A stretch of 64,000 bases of DNA from Ceriagrion tenellum (Eukaryota > Arthropoda > Insecta > Odonata > Coenagrionidae), in the NCBI GenBank assembly GCA_963169105.1, contig OY720636.1:137817747-137881746 (forward strand). The letters are read 5' to 3'. The first letter of the stretch is position 1. Every line of letters starts with the position of its first letter. The translations under genes and the position numbers were made by a program. Below the pieces are notes generated by a model that saw only the letters and a list, made by a program, of their open reading frames with translations, was not told the DNA's origin and ran no database searches. Positions 12,005 through 25,246 of this stretch are shown here, one piece after another.

Positions 12005-13370
12005 GTGATAAGTAGTGTAGGTGGCTGAAGGGCTGCTGTATAGAGTGAGAATGGGAGACTGGAACGCTGTGGTTGGAGAAGGAGAAGAGGGAACTGTAGT
12101 GGGAAAATATGGTTTGGGAGTAAGAAATGAAAGAGGTGACAGATTTGTGGAATTTTCAGAGAGTAAAAATTGTTTACAGCTAATGCATGGTTCAAAAACC
12201 ATAAAAGGAGGAGATATACATGGATGTCTCCATCAGAAGATCTTTATCAGATGGATTATTTCTTGATTGAGGAAAGATAGAGAAATGCAATTAAGAAATC
12301 AAATGGATTGCCAGGCGCTGATATCAATAGTGACTATATCCTAGTAATGATCGAAATTCAATTAATATTAAAGAGAGTGGAAAAAGCCAAAGTAGTAAAT
12401 AAATGGAACCTGGAAAAGAGGAAGGAAATGGGTAGAGAAGGGGTAGGGGAAACACAGTCTAAAGCATTTACAGAAGATCGAAAGGAAGAGGAAGGAAGAG
12501 AAGAAATTTGGATGAGGATAAATAATGTTATAGTTAGTAAAGCAGAAAAAATAGGGTATTACGAAGGAATTAGAGCAAAGAAGCCCTGGGTAACAGAAGA
12601 GATGTTGAAAAAGACGGAAGAAAGGAGAAAGTATAAGAACAAGAGAGGTGAGAAAGAAAGAGCAATGTACCGAAAGTGAAATAAGGAATTGAAGAGGAAA
12701 ACCCAAAAGGCAAGAGAGAAGTGGCTGAAAGATGCATGTGATGACATAGAGAACCTATAAAAGAAAGGACAGTATGACCTGATGTATAGGGAGGTAAGGG
12801 CAGTAACAACTGTTAACAGGAAAATGAAGAGTAGAATGAGAGAAATTGAGAGTAAAGACGGCAGAATAATGCACTAGAGGAAAGAAATAACAGAAGATGG
12901 ACAGAATATTTGGAAGACCTGTATTGCTTAAGGGAGAAACCAGTGAATTTGGAGTTGCAGACGGAAGAAGTGGTGCCCCCAGAAGATAGAGGTTCAGCAG
13001 TGTTGAAGAGGGAAGTAGGAAAAGCAGTTGGAGAAATGAGGAAAAGGAAGACAACAGGAATGGATGAGACTCATTCTGAAGTTTATAAAAGGGTTGAATG
13101 AAGAGGGTATAAGGGATATTGTTAAATGTGTTACAAAATATTTCACCCTGGAGAATGGCCAGAAGATTTTGCAAGAACAGTGATGGCACCAATTCCTAAG
13201 GAGCCGGGTGCACGGAAATGTACCTAGCATAGAACGATAAGCCTAATTTAGCACGCAGCCAAAATAATGTTGAGAGTATTGAATAGGAGATAATTAAGCA
13301 TAATGGAAGAAGATGCAGGAGAGGAACAATTTGGCTTGGCCTGGTACGGTGGTGGAAATAATTTAAAACA
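12005..13370 (+). pseudogene. Decayed LINE copy 2, tandem to copy 1
   Basis: A second LINE fragment in the same orientation starts immediately after the C-terminal end of copy 1. It opens inside the endonuclease with MGDWNAVVGEG and YGLGVRNERGD (12051-12160), then PGADINSDY (about 12310). The linker contains KPWVTEEMLKKTEERRKYKN (about 12580-12640). The beginning of the reverse transcriptase follows, with GEMRKRKTTGMDE (about 13030) and AAKIMLRVLNRR (about 13255-13290). Recognisable coding stops near EEQFGLA at 13320-13340, so the catalytic RT core is missing. In-frame stops and frameshifts are present. It is related to copy 1 but not identical in sequence. Confidence 0.85.
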
Positions 13371-15454
13371 AGAGCTAATATTTTTATAAGTGGTGTTAAT
13401 AGACAATATATTTCAACTATTATGATTCTTTTATGCACGCCGAAAAAAATATTTTAAAATCTTATGTCTGTAGCTTATTTTCTTTATCTTATGCCTGTAG
13501 AATTAAAATTCATGAGAATACACAATATCTGCGACGCGATGCTTCTTTCGTACTTTATAATGTGCATTGCGCGTGTTTGGCACGTTTAAGAAAGACGAGG
13601 AGTGCATTTTTCCTTATTCTTATGTTTTATCGAAACGGAGTTAGAAATAATAATACCCGCTCGATAAGTGTCCCATCCTCCACGAAATACTAATCCTATT
13701 TTATAACCCTTTTAAAATTTACTGCCTAGCGCTTATTGGCATCAATAGCACCGTTAAAAGGTTCCATTTCACACGCTTCCACTTTTCTTTGATGGCTCTA
13801 TAGAAAAGCAGATAAAAATTCGTTTCAGAAAGAGCAGCCAGGTTATTTTAAAGCTCTCTCCTTTTATAATAAAATAAGTAACGTCGCAACTCCTCGCCAC
13901 TAACTTTATCTGGACTCTTTCGATTGGTTTTAAGCTGACATTGAATAGAAAGTATGGAGAGATTTTTGAAAAATGCTAGTTAATATTAAGCGACTTTTGG
14001 CTTTTTAGGTGGAGTATTTTCGATTCTTGCCCTTTGAAGAGCTTTTGCCTAAACGTAGATGGGCAAAGTTCCTTCTTAAATGAAATCCATACTAATAAAT
14101 CTGTGCCCAGTTTCACAGTATTATCTGACACATTATTAAAATATTCGATTAGCATGCTTGCGATTTAAAAACCGAAGTATATATTGTGAAATAAACGTTT
14201 ATTCTTCAAGTTAGCTATTCTGCTGTTAGTAAGATTAATTTAGTTAGATGATGCAATGGTGTTCTGGTGGTGATATTTCCCAGTTATTGTTGAACCCGTT
14301 AGGTTTCTCTAGTTTGCAAGATATGCGAAAATCTTCATTGACGTGTTTACGATAAGTTCCTCAAATCTTCGAAATTAATCGAGCTGTAGTTAAGGTCGAC
14401 GGTTTTGAAAACTGATCGTGTGTCTTATCGCCTTTGCTGTCATATTTGGTTCAATCGTGCCTCAATTAAATCGCCCCATGTAGCTCTACAGTCAGCGAAG
14501 ACGAGATGTGCCTGATCGATCACGTCTGCTCCGATATCTCAGTTAATGACCAAACACTCGCCCATTAATTAACTACTTGTTGGCTGCCTCCGTCCTTCCT
14601 TAACTCCTCAACTCATTGCTGAAAAAAATCAGCAATCCGTCATGGGTTGTTGACGTGACGTTTTTTCAAAATATTCCATGAATTACAAAAAGGCTATGGG
14701 TGGTAAAAGATGAGAATGAAAGAAGAAAAATGCCGTCTCTAAGTTTTAATTAACATGAAATGTTAAACCTAAGGGCAATGTAAAAATGACCCATATGAAA
14801 TCATACAATTTTATATTTGTCAAATGGTTCTTTTAATACATATGACTGCTGCCTTTGAGTTTGGGTCCAAACCACCTATGTTGCCAGTATACTCAATGAA
14901 AAAGTATTTACTTCAAGGAATGGCGTCGTAGTGGATTCGCAATGAATAGAAATGGAAATGTGAACTCGTATATTTCGTTTTTGCTCTTATTTGTGAGCTG
15001 AAATTGAATTTACTCTTGCCAAAAGCTATTAGCGCTGTATAATGACTCTCTTCGTATATTTACAATGAAACCGAAGCAATATTTCTTGAACATGGTAGTG
15101 GAACGTGTGGTAAGAAAAGCAGATCTTTAGAAATGTTTGACGCGTGTGCTTTTCACATAAGAATTCACTGCAAAAGGTATAAAGAAATTAATTTTCAATT
15201 ATTGGTGCTCAATCGTTTGCTAACTTTTTGTCATCAATACCCTTGAATTATTAAATTCAGTAAGGATTCAGGTGCGATATGATAATAATATCTGCCAAAT
15301 TTAGAAAAGTAATGGTTAACTTCACGTTTGTCACGAGGAAATTATTTCTTTTATATTATTTTCTTATAAACAAACTACAGCATGAACTGGCACTATGTTC
15401 TGCTTTTTTAATCCCTGATTCAAAACCAGATGGATATTTCACATCGACGCATAC
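13371..15454. other. No gene seen
   Basis: AT-rich sequence without recognisable coding or repeat structure. The open frame at 13433-13693 has no known domain. Confidence 0.55.
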
Positions 15455-15540
15455 ATAAACTGCTAGCCACCTCAAGGGTGTGTGGCAGGGGGTGAGTTAT
15501 CGTCAACATGAATTATACAATTAAGATAATTTTTAAGGAA
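15455..15540 (+). repeat. Dispersed repeat, copy 1
   Basis: The segment contains CCACCTCAAGGGTGTGTGGC followed by a GGGGGTGAGTTATCG-TCAACATGAATTA pattern. Diverged copies occur near 18220 and 26340 in the same orientation. The family is not recognised; it may be a SINE or the 3' end of a LINE. Confidence 0.65.
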
Positions 15541-16740
15541 ATACTCTGACATAACAAAATTCACGACAGGTTTCACTGCGTATCACATTTTTTTCGACAG
15601 TTTGATAACAATAACACTTTGGAGCTAATTTATATGACGAGAGTCTCCCTGTATGTCAGTTGGACCAGCTTGAATAACGGTTTTAGATAACTGCATGAAA
15701 CCATACGGATGTTATAAAAATGCGATGCGTTCTAATGAGCATTACATAATCACCCGGTTAAGACTGATACTGAAGTAATGGAAGACTGTGAGGCTTTTTG
15801 GTCATTATTTTGCAAGTGCTGTCCTTCCTAGAATTGAGCCGAAGTTGCGTTCGCGGAAAGTAGAAGTGGTACGAGGCATGTGCAAGTAATACTATTTTCC
15901 CTTTGTGGAGTGTGAAAGGTCGATTTAGTGTCGCTATGAAAATGTATATTGGCTGAAAATTGCTTACCAATGAACCGATATTGGTTTCAATTCTAATACC
16001 TTTGACCCATACTCATGTGGGAGCCAATTTTAAGACTCTCTCAACGCGCGTTTGGTAAATCCAGCCACTTAGATTCCATTCATCGCCGCTTGGGCGCTCT
16101 GAGCGTTGCTTCAAGTTTTCAAGCATCTGGAGACGAAATCTTGATTGATTGCTAGTTCGTATGACTTGCGGAAGCTATTAACGCTGGGATGAAAGGGAAA
16201 TCGCCGTAAATATTAAGGGCCTGCGAATGAATGCATGAATAATGTCATTTATTTGGAAATTGATTTTCCCGCTACCAAATGGGATTTACATAAAGCATTT
16301 GGGAAAATAAAAAAAATATATGTAACACATATTTCTAACTCTATTTCTTTAGTCTGAATCATTAGAAATTTCGCAATTTATCAAAAGTTCTTCCCAAGTT
16401 CGTTCGCGGTTTTGTTACGAACTTGCGATTTTTATTTTTGCGTATTAAGTGGTTGAAATAGAGTTCATCCAAGAAAATTGTGCAGTTAAAAATGTACAAA
16501 TTTTACTTAGAAAAAAATAACCGTAAACGACTTTCTCACGACCAAATGATTTGTACAAAGGAGAAACTCATTTTTGGTCATACGAACGTGAACATCATGA
16601 ATTATTCGGTCATGTTATTCCCTTCCTCGAATGACATTGGATGTGTTTACTGAATTGCTGCATTTCTAGTTGTCAACTGTCCTTTTATCTTGGACAAACT
16701 CTGGTACAAATGTGATATTTGTTATGCAGTTTTAAATGGT
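15541..16740. other. No gene seen
   Basis: AT-rich with nothing recognisable. The - strand open frame at 15758-15970 has no family signature. Confidence 0.55.
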
Positions 16741-16995
16741 CATGATTTACCAACATACATACATACCAATCACGCCGCTCCCTTTCGGGGTAGGCACAGT
16801 CAAAATTTTTCACTCATAAATACATATTTGTACACCTAACTCTGCTTCAATAATATCCTCCATACTGACCTATCCTTGCAAACCTCTTTTGCCTCATTTA
16901 CCCCCATACACTGCTTCATACACGCCCTCCTGTTTTTAAGACTCCTAACTTTCCTCCTCCTAAGAATTTCCTCAACCACATTCAACCACAACTTT
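16741..16995 (-). mobile_element. LINE 3' end, family A (truncated)
   Basis: Read on the - strand, this matches the 3' part of the LINE at 49.93-50.71 kb almost word for word. It has the same GAGTCTTAAAAACAGGAGGG and GTGTATGGGGGTAAATGAGG phrases, the stop region, then CCTACCCCGAAAGGGA, and it ends in a GTATGTATGT-type tail. It is a 5'-truncated insertion. The shared 3' tail defines the family. Confidence 0.85.
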
Positions 16996-17034
16996 TATCG
17001 AGTAAATTGCTAATTCTCGTTAATGCATTCATTG

Positions 17035-17395
17035 TTTGTTCAATCCTAAGGTTGGTTGACTGCATTCCTCCACCCTTTGCTCTCTAATAATAGTTCATTA
17101 TCTTCCTGGTATCTCTTCCTATGTACTTGCGTCTCTATTTGGTCCATGAAGCTATTCCTCGATCTTCCTCTGGGGAATTTTCCCACAATTTTACCGTCAA
17201 CTATGTTCTTTACTAACCCATTTTGACTGAGGGTATGTACGATCCATAAATGTCTTCCTTCTGTGTGGCGTTCCATAAGGTTCCTTCGTCTTTTACTGTT
17301 CTGTAGACCTCATAATTTCTTATGTTGTCTGTGCTAAATATCTGCAGCGTCTTCCTCCAGCATCTGGTTTATTCTATTATTCTTTGTTAAGATTT
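17035..17395 (-). pseudogene. LINE C-terminal fragment, family B
   Basis: The - strand frame at 17046-17276 reads a LINE C-terminal domain: HTLSQNGLVKNIVDGKIVGK, then RGRSRNSFMDQIE and a final GWRNAVNQP. Similar HVLR-x-GL-K/GK--G---RGR-R peptides close the polyproteins of many insect LINEs. Upstream sequence to about 17390 continues in degraded form. The fragment ends about 50 bp before the family A 3' end at 16995. The same two families also lie side by side near 49.8 kb. Confidence 0.75.
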
Positions 17396-18204
17396 TACTT
17401 CAAAGAGTTATAAAAAAATTTTCAAATGGATGTTATCATACATTTATACGGTCGAATTTATTTTTGTCATGCAAATTAATTACCTATATAGAGCTGTTTT
17501 GATCGGGATATTTCTCACATTTATTGCAGGGAGGCGGAGTGAAGTAATGCCGCTCTACTGATAACTTTATCTTAAAAGATAGCTTTTTTGCAGTCTGAGT
17601 GAATGGGGTCATAGAGATAAAGAAAATGCGTAAAGTAAATTACAATGATCCGTATTTCCATCGTTATTTGTAGCGGTAATACTTTCGCTTCCTCGCGCGA
17701 GTTATTGGATAGATAAATGGATACACATGTGTTAGTTTTTACGCGTTCCACTGTCCCATCTCACCAATCCCATCTCGTCCTAACTTTTATCATCCGCTGA
17801 TGCATCTTACCTCTCGAGTTATATGCGTCGCATCAAGCTCTCTTTCCCATTGAATTCCCACTGAAATGCTTTTATCTGGCCCATTAACGGACGCTGACGG
17901 CGGCCATTACGATGCAGTATTCATTCCATTTTCACGGATAAAACAATCCGAGAATCGAATTAATTTCCAGCTGCCCTGCCTCTCGCCTTTTCATTCTCCT
18001 CCCGGCGCATCCAGTGAGCGACCGTATATACTTGTTTTTCTTTTCATTTGAGAGCACATAGAATGACGGACGTATATTTTTAATGCGCCGCGGAAGCACG
18101 TGGCGTGATTGTTGCTATATTTTACGACCGTCCACCCCTACATTCCCATACTCCCTCATCCCACCTCCTGCCAACTTCCTCCCCAGGGCTGGATTATATA
18201 AATA
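17396..18204. other. No gene seen
   Basis: AT-rich to about 17650, then moderately balanced. The open frames at 17866-18051 and 18083-18298 have no recognisable domain. Confidence 0.5.
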
Positions 18205-18345
18205 TATTATATCCACGTATTACCCTACCAGCCATCTCCAGGGTGTGCGGCAGGCGGTGAGTTCTCACCAACCTGCACCACAGGTTATGTGCCAGTAACT
18301 TTCACCAACATGCACTACATTATGGATATGCTAGCAAAATTTCAG
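18205..18345 (+). repeat. Dispersed repeat, copy 2
   Basis: GCCATCTCCAGGGTGTGCGG, then a CAGGCGGTGAGTT-TCACCAAC pattern and ACATGCACTACATTATGGAT. It matches the copies near 15470 and 26340. This copy and the third share an extra downstream ACATGC(A/G)CTACA-TAT-G-ATGCTA segment, so the unit is at least about 120 bp. Confidence 0.65.
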
Positions 18346-18759
18346 AAAGTATTCACAGTTCTATATTGTATTTGGAAGTTATATAACGTATATTGCAACA
18401 ACGTAAACGAGACATGAGAGTCATGCGCGCATCATGCAAAACGTGATGTTAGTATTATGTTGCAGAGTATGAGACAAACTGTTGGAATTAAATGAACAAA
18501 TCAGCTTTACAAACTGTCGACTAAGCCACTCCTGTCCGCTTTTATTTCCTCAAATTTATTCTCATGGTATGACCCACCATATGGTGGAGTTCTTAAGATA
18601 TTAATAACGTCATTAGAAAATATTGGTTTTGAATCTACGTAGAAGTAAAGTCTAATATTTAATCTATAGGTTGAAATCGGTGATTCTCATTCAAGTTGTG
18701 GCAAAAGGTCAGTAAAAGTTACGAGTTCACGTAGAATTAAGTACATGGATCTTCTTTGG
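18346..18759. other. No gene seen
   Basis: AT-rich sequence with no recognisable feature. Confidence 0.5.
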
Positions 18760-19770
18760 TGTGCCTTTTCCCACTCACAATCATGCACGAGCACATAATT
18801 CTACCTTTCCCTTCTTCTTTCTGCTTTTTTTCCATTCTCCCACCCTCGCCCCCATCCCCATGAGCGAAGAACAACTCTGTGAACAGCCGACGAGAGGGGG
18901 AAAAGTGTCGGGGGATGGGGAGTTAAAGGGGTGGGTTGGTTAGTTGTAGCAGGGGTTGTTAGTGGGTGGAGGGAGTGGGGGGGGGGAACATGATGGTGTG
19001 TAAGTGGTGAAGTGGAGAGGGTTGGGAAGGCACTTTATCGGACTCAGAAATGACCATTGTTGTCGAATCGCCAGGCGGGAGTGCCCCGACGCCATAACAC
19101 GTAACACCTCCGTGCCTCGCTCGTCCAGCAGTTAACGAGAAATATCTGCATGTTGCGCGGACGCTATAGGCCAAGGTCTGCGAGGTAGATAATGGTCGAA
19201 AAGGAAGGCGGATTGGGGGAAGGGGGCCGCGGGCGGGGTGGGGATGGATTAGAGCGAGCAGTACTGTATTGAGGGACTTGACTCGGGAGGACGGGACGGT
19301 CCGAAGGCGGGCGGGAGGGATGTTGGCTCCCGGGGGCGGGCCAGCGAGTTGGGAAAGGTGGGGAAATTGTGATGAAGGTGGGAGGAGGTGGGAGGAGGAG
19401 GGAGAGGGCAAGCAGGGCAGGCAGTCGAGGTCAAATTCACCCGTATGGATATCACGGGATCACACTTGAGGTGCGGGAGAAAGGGCGAGGAGACATTGGG
19501 TGGGCAGGTTAGATGAAGCGTTCCCTATCGCTGTTTGTGTGCATTCTGGCGAACTATATTCAGAGGTAGTACTCAGCTCTCCGGCGAGCTTCCCATAATG
19601 ACCCCAGTCGAGCAGGGTCTTTCGATTCTCTTGAACATGTGCCCGAGCCCAAAGGGTCCTGCAGGTATAACTGATCCAGTCCCCACCGGCGCAAGCTGTT
19701 ATGCAGGTAGGTATCGGTTGTTCTGGCTTGTGCATGTAGGAGTTGAGTGCCAAGCTCTCCGCTAACCTCT
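18760..19770. other. GC-rich, G-skewed island
   Basis: From about 18890 to 19500 the + strand is G-rich, with a 10-G run at 18977-18986, and CpG-containing. Long frames exist on both strands (for example 18959-19411 on -, 19269-19469 on +) with low-complexity Pro/Ser/Gly peptides. At 19460-19765 both strands are open, giving a less biased - strand peptide of about 97 residues that I do not recognise. It could be a CpG-rich 5' exon area, but no gene model is supported. Confidence 0.5.
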
Positions 19771-22700
19771 CTAAGTGTCTTTAGCTGAAAAATTCCTGTG
19801 AAACTTGAGTAAGGACGCCAGGCTTATTGTTCCTTTTTTTCCTGCCGCCTTTGTAGGTGTATCTGAGTACGTTCTCTCCTCACATTTGTAAGGCGATGTT
19901 GCTTGGGGACTTCAACTGTTTCTCGAAGGACATCAACGCTTTCATTCTATTTTGATTTCATCCTCGTCTTCCATCTCTACGCTTCAATTAACCTGTTTTT
20001 TACTCGGTTGTTAATTGTGCTATATTTTTTATCATCTTTCCAGGTTTTATTCACTCCTCGAAACGTTTACTAATTAAAAACATCGTGCTAAATTTTTCTC
20101 AGAATTAGGTTACACGGGTGTGAGGGCTGCTCAATTTAAACTGAAGGTCTTAAATATATCATCTAGCTGTAGTGAGCTATTCACGTTTATAAAATTATAC
20201 CCCTACAATTATGTGACGCTGGCAAGAGTTAATTCGTTAAAGAGTTTTCATGCAAGGACTTAAAAACTCCAATTAAACAACGAACCATTGAAGATGCTTT
20301 TGAATATCTAACGAGAAAATTTAAAGTGGCTACAGGTATTTAAATAAAGACTTTACTTGTAAAATTTTAGTGCAGTATTGGTCAATCAAATTATATTCCT
20401 GCAACGCAAATGTTAGTTGTCTACTCGATGATCAGCATAACAACGTAGTTGTCAACTCAAATCGACCTTGAGTCTTGTGTACAGTGAATTGGTCGCGATT
20501 GGCGGGAGAAAAAAATACAAGATGATCATCAATTGAAATGAGGTTGAAAAAAATAGTTTGGAAACATGCGTTCTTGTAAACCGTAAAATTTAAGTTTCAG
20601 AGGCAAGTTATTTCAACTTTTAACCCTAGATGACGTTAAAAACGAATTCAATCCTTGAAATAAAATATTCACTGTAGCTTGATTGTTCATAAAGGTAATA
20701 GTTTTATTTTTATGTATACTTGTCTTTTGAGGAGTAGTTTTACTATTACCAAGTGAGACAAGATGAAAGAATGTTTTTCTGCGTGAAATACTCTTTCAAT
20801 AGCACTCGTAAAAAATAATATTTATGATATAATTCTTTGTCTTATCCTGATAAAATCATTGTACTGGACAAAAATTGTCGCTGATGTGAGAAATATATTC
20901 TCGTGTTTATATAACATCAAATTGAAACACCTTTTTCATTCGAGATATGGCTTCTGTGAGGTGATATAAACTTAAATACCACCATAAACACGATCATCTG
21001 GAATGACTTTGCGAACTTTGCAATCTTCCAGATTAAAGTAGGAAATTGTGCTTTCAGCGTTTAGATGCCAAGTTTATTCTACAACTGCCATAAAATAAAT
21101 ATTTCATTCTCTTTTTTTTCACACGGTCCAGCTCCATGTAAGGACATCATATCCTTTAGATAGAGCCTATGCAGTGGTCTTCTCTAATTTAAACGGCATT
21201 AATTCGGGGCATCAACATATTTTAGTAATTCAAATGTTATGAACGCCACTGTATACCTATTATGCTCTGTATTATATATATTACTTGAGGAATCTGCTAA
21301 GATCGGGATTGGAAGTTGACTGGGCAATTGTCTTTCAATTGCATTAATCCGGATTTGAGCAGCGGCTGTGAAGGGTATTTTTCATTGGAATGCCACTCCC
21401 TGCTGGATGCTATGCCAAAATGATTACAAGTGAAGTACTCCATCCTTCGGTCGAGGCGTAGAACTTAGGGTGCATTGAAGTCTTTCGTTTGGAGCATGTC
21501 AATAACGACAGCTCTCATTCCACTCCCTAAATTGACCCTTCTTCAAGAACCAACCCAGCGGTCATTGAAGCCACCTTGACCTCAGTTTTGAGATACTCAT
21601 CGCAAATAACTTAAAAGATAACTTCATTCAATAGTTCACATTTAAGATTCACCCTCATTTTAACTCACAAAAGGTCCTGGTAATCCGCTGGAAAAATATT
21701 TTAAAATGATGAGGAATAGCTGTATAAGTGTTTTCTTCACCAAATTAATGATAAATACAGGCATAACAGTGCATCTAATTTTAAAAACCTCGAGCGTTAG
21801 AGGGATTATTCTGTTTGATTGTAATATAATATGTGTGAAACACGATTCCTTAAGTTTCAAGCTATGACCGATAAAGGAGCATAAATAAGTATTACTTATC
21901 CTTATATATTAGAATAGCATAAAAAATATTTATTTCATTAGAAAAGGACACTATTCAATCATAAATGAAAACTCTAACACTTAACAGACCTTAAAATGGA
22001 TATACTCATTCAATATCACAAATTATTTCCATTTTTAAATGAAAAGATAAATTGTCAACTGCAGCATAGGAAACTAAACTCCTGTGCATGCGTTTCCGTA
22101 TTCCATCAATAGAACACCAATAGAGAATCAATAGAAAACTTATGGAGCTCTTAGACACGTACGTGTTGCCCGAGGGTAAAATTCCAATTTCTCGCTCCTT
22201 GGATTATGAGTTTTTATACCGACTTCCTCTTCTGGTCTCAAAACTGTATCAAAGGCGCCAAGTACTTAACTTTGGAACCCTCTCGTCCTGATGGGTTTTC
22301 GGGAATCTTGAACGTTACCGAGAATGACGCCATGACTCAAGGGTGGATCATTTCTCTGAATCCTCGGCTTATGTGCCCTTCCAAGTCGATATGCCTGGCC
22401 ATCATTCTGCTGCCCTTGCGTTGGAAGCGTGCTCGTACTTGTAGCCGCAGACTTAGGTTTTCGGTGTTTCACCAGTGACTGCTACAACGCAACGTCAATT
22501 AAACCCGTGACCTTTGAATGACCTGGCTCTACTGCACTTCCCGTAAAAAAAACTATGCAAAAGTAAATTCTCTTATTTATTAATGTAATTGCTGCCCATT
22601 CGCACGAGAATGGCGATTTTTAAGAGAAAGACTCTACATTGTTGCTGTGCAAAATATTTCAAGTAACTCTTTTTGGTTGTTTCATCTTTATCAAAATTGT

Positions 22701-24685
22701 ATTAATTCAAATTAAAATGCATAAATTGCAACGGACTTTTAAAGAAGATAATTATCTCAACCTTGGAAAAGGAGTTGCCCAAAAGATGATAAGAGCACGT
22801 AAATATTAGCGTAAATGAAAATATAGAGTAAATTAAATTAGCGTAAAATAGTAATATATGGAAGATAGACAAGTTAATTGTTGCAATCCTTTTCGGTAAT
22901 AAGGGGAATGAGTGACGCTATTTTAGTCCTGAGGCTAAGCGAAGAAAATGTTTGTTCAAGAAGGAGCAAAAAATCTTCGCTAAACTTGCAAGACAAAATT
23001 TGCGTACGATGGAGAATTTTTCTATCAGAGAATCGGGATCACTAGCGATAGAAGAAGTAGGAAAGGTACCTATTATTATACCAGGTAAGCTGTTTTAGCA
23101 AAGCAAGGGAGGATTTATAGTAGAAGAGGAGTCTCTTGACCGCTAGTAAAACAAGCCTGAAATAAAGGAAAATTACTATTGACTCATAGGTATTTTAGGA
23201 ACATTTTCTAGGGTAAGTCTAGACATTCTAGGATTCTCCGAATATAATATAGTGCAGATGAGATTAAAAAGCTTTGTTTCTATTGTTTTTGGATGGCACC
23301 AGATATCAAATTGGATGGAAAGAATACAAACGAAGAAGTGCTACAAAGATATAGAGTGAAAATAAATATAAATTAAACTTTGAGAAGTATGAAAGACTAA
23401 ATTATTGGATACAATTTGCTCTACATAAAACAAAATTTTCAAAAGAAAATAATGAAACAGTTGGCTGAACGAAATGGAGAGCTGCAACAGATCCATCTTT
23501 TGATGGGTGACGGTGGATGCTGATTTATTTCGCAAATGCTGCGATAAGTGTCTATTCTGCGTCACTAATCAATTAAAGTTGGCATATTGTCACGTATAAA
23601 AGCCGTCCATTTAATATAATGGCTTAAATATTCCAATATATTGTCGTCCTGTATGAATAATTTCTCTCCTAAAGTTTTTGCCTTGCCCCTGCCTGTTCTC
23701 ATCCAGTAGTGACTTCGAGGCTGCGGAATAAAACTTAGGTTACACACGTCTCACTCTTTCAAGGAGTCGTTTCAATGGGAAACATCTTTTTAAGAGGAAA
23801 GACTCGGCGTAATGATACTGTACCTGCCGAAAATGCAACACAATTATGCTCACGAAACGTGATTCTTACTGCTCGAAAACTGTTTAAATTATTCCAGAGA
23901 GTCATAACTCATTTGAAAGAGATAAGTTAAATATGTTAAGTATTAAGCAGTTATGGAATAGGGAACGCCATGATACATTATTGTTTCAAAGCAAAATATA
24001 GACGTAAAATTTTATGTTAATACCTGTGTAAACTCGCCAAGACATCCTTGACAAAGATTGTGCAAGAAGACTACGTGGGGGTTTCTTAGGAAGCGTTTAC
24101 ACCTTTCTAAGGTAAAAAATATGGATTATCTTATACATAAATTTAAAAAAAATCATTGGGAGAAATAAAATGAAAATTGTGCTCTTTTGAAAAAAATTGT
24201 GATAAGTTTAAAAACGAGAAAGTGCATGCTTTCACTAAAAGAGATGGTAACATGAATGTCTTAAAATTTAAATCTAAGAATCTCAGAATATATTCCACGA
24301 CACTTTTTTAAAAATTTGCATGTGACAAAGAAATGCGCAATAAACCCACATAAAGACAATGTACTTTGCAATAATAGCTGTGGCATGAAGACACTATCTT
24401 AAAGATTTTGGACATAATTTATTTTCCTAAGTTAAACTTATTTATGTTGACAAGAACTGACCTCCCATAACAAATGGCCCAAGTTGAAATCAAGGCTGCG
24501 TTGGAGATTTTTTAGCGCTTTCCTTTATCCCTTTCTTATGTTTTACCCAACACCTCATACAACATCAAAATAGGGTGTTTATAAAATTGGAAATTTTTTC
24601 GAAATTTATTCCAGCGTATTTGATCCTTCATTCCTATTAAGCAAACCATTAAGGAAATAATCATACATGGAAGGTGAATTACTTT
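19771..24685. other. No gene seen (long AT-rich stretch)
   Basis: Nearly 5 kb of AT-rich sequence. Open frames at 21660-21860 (-), 22206-22478 (+), 23341-23565 (-) and 23565-23747 (-) show no domain, no paired splice sites and no similarity I recognise. No repeat structure stands out. Confidence 0.5.
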
Positions 24686-24689
24686 GAAA

Positions 24690-24790
24690 TTGCCTCGATA
24701 AAAATTCAGCCTGGACCTGGAATCGAACCACGGGCTTATGGTTTGAGGGACCAATGCGCAGACCACTACTCCAAGATGGCAACGCAATCG
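24690..24790 (-). repeat. tRNA-like SINE head
   Basis: On the - strand there is a B box GGTTCGATTCC (24719-24729) preceded by an A-box-like TAGTGGTCTGCGCATTGG about 45 bases upstream, in the spacing of a tRNA promoter. The intervening part can form a weak anticodon-like stem-loop, but conserved positions are imperfect. This fits a tRNA-derived SINE or a tRNA pseudogene rather than a functional tRNA gene. Confidence 0.55.
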
Positions 24791-24884
24791 AGAAGAGGGC
24801 TTCAAAGAATCCACACCCAAGCGATAGTATTTTTCACCAGCACTAATGATGTGCTTGGCCAAGCGACAAAATTCAAATATAGCA

Positions 24885-24965
24885 GGCAAATTTGTATTTG
24901 TCCTGCAAACAAAAGGTCCGCGGTTCGATTCTCGGTGCAGGCCTAATGTTTCTCTGGGAACTTCT
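24885..24965 (+). repeat. Second tRNA-like SINE head, opposite orientation
   Basis: A B box GGTTCGATTCT lies at 24922-24932, with a downstream GGTGCAGG stretch pairing partly with CCTGCA upstream (24902-24907) like an acceptor end. The A box is poor. It faces the tRNA-like unit about 100 bp to the left. Probably a truncated SINE. Confidence 0.45.
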
Positions 24966-25246
24966 AAACACAAATGGGAAACTTAGTTCACATTTTCCAA
25001 ACTTCCAGGGGCTGGGCAGTCTGTTGGGTGGATGCTTCGTGAGGTATGTGATTCCTCAGTATTCCAACAGAGTATGACACCGGTTATGTCTTCGGCCAAT
25101 GAGGAGAGCGGCAGGGGGAAGGCAAATGGTGAATTTTATAGTCTTTGTTGTGGCAGGTAGGCAAGCTATTGAATAGGAACAGGGGCACGGCATTACAAAT
25201 CTTCATAATGAAAGATAATGACCAATATTTCTTTAACCTATATTCA

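Noticed and set aside
24690..24790. Functional tRNA gene
   Set aside because: The A box and anticodon-loop positions are imperfect and no T-run terminator follows. SINE head or pseudogene is more likely.
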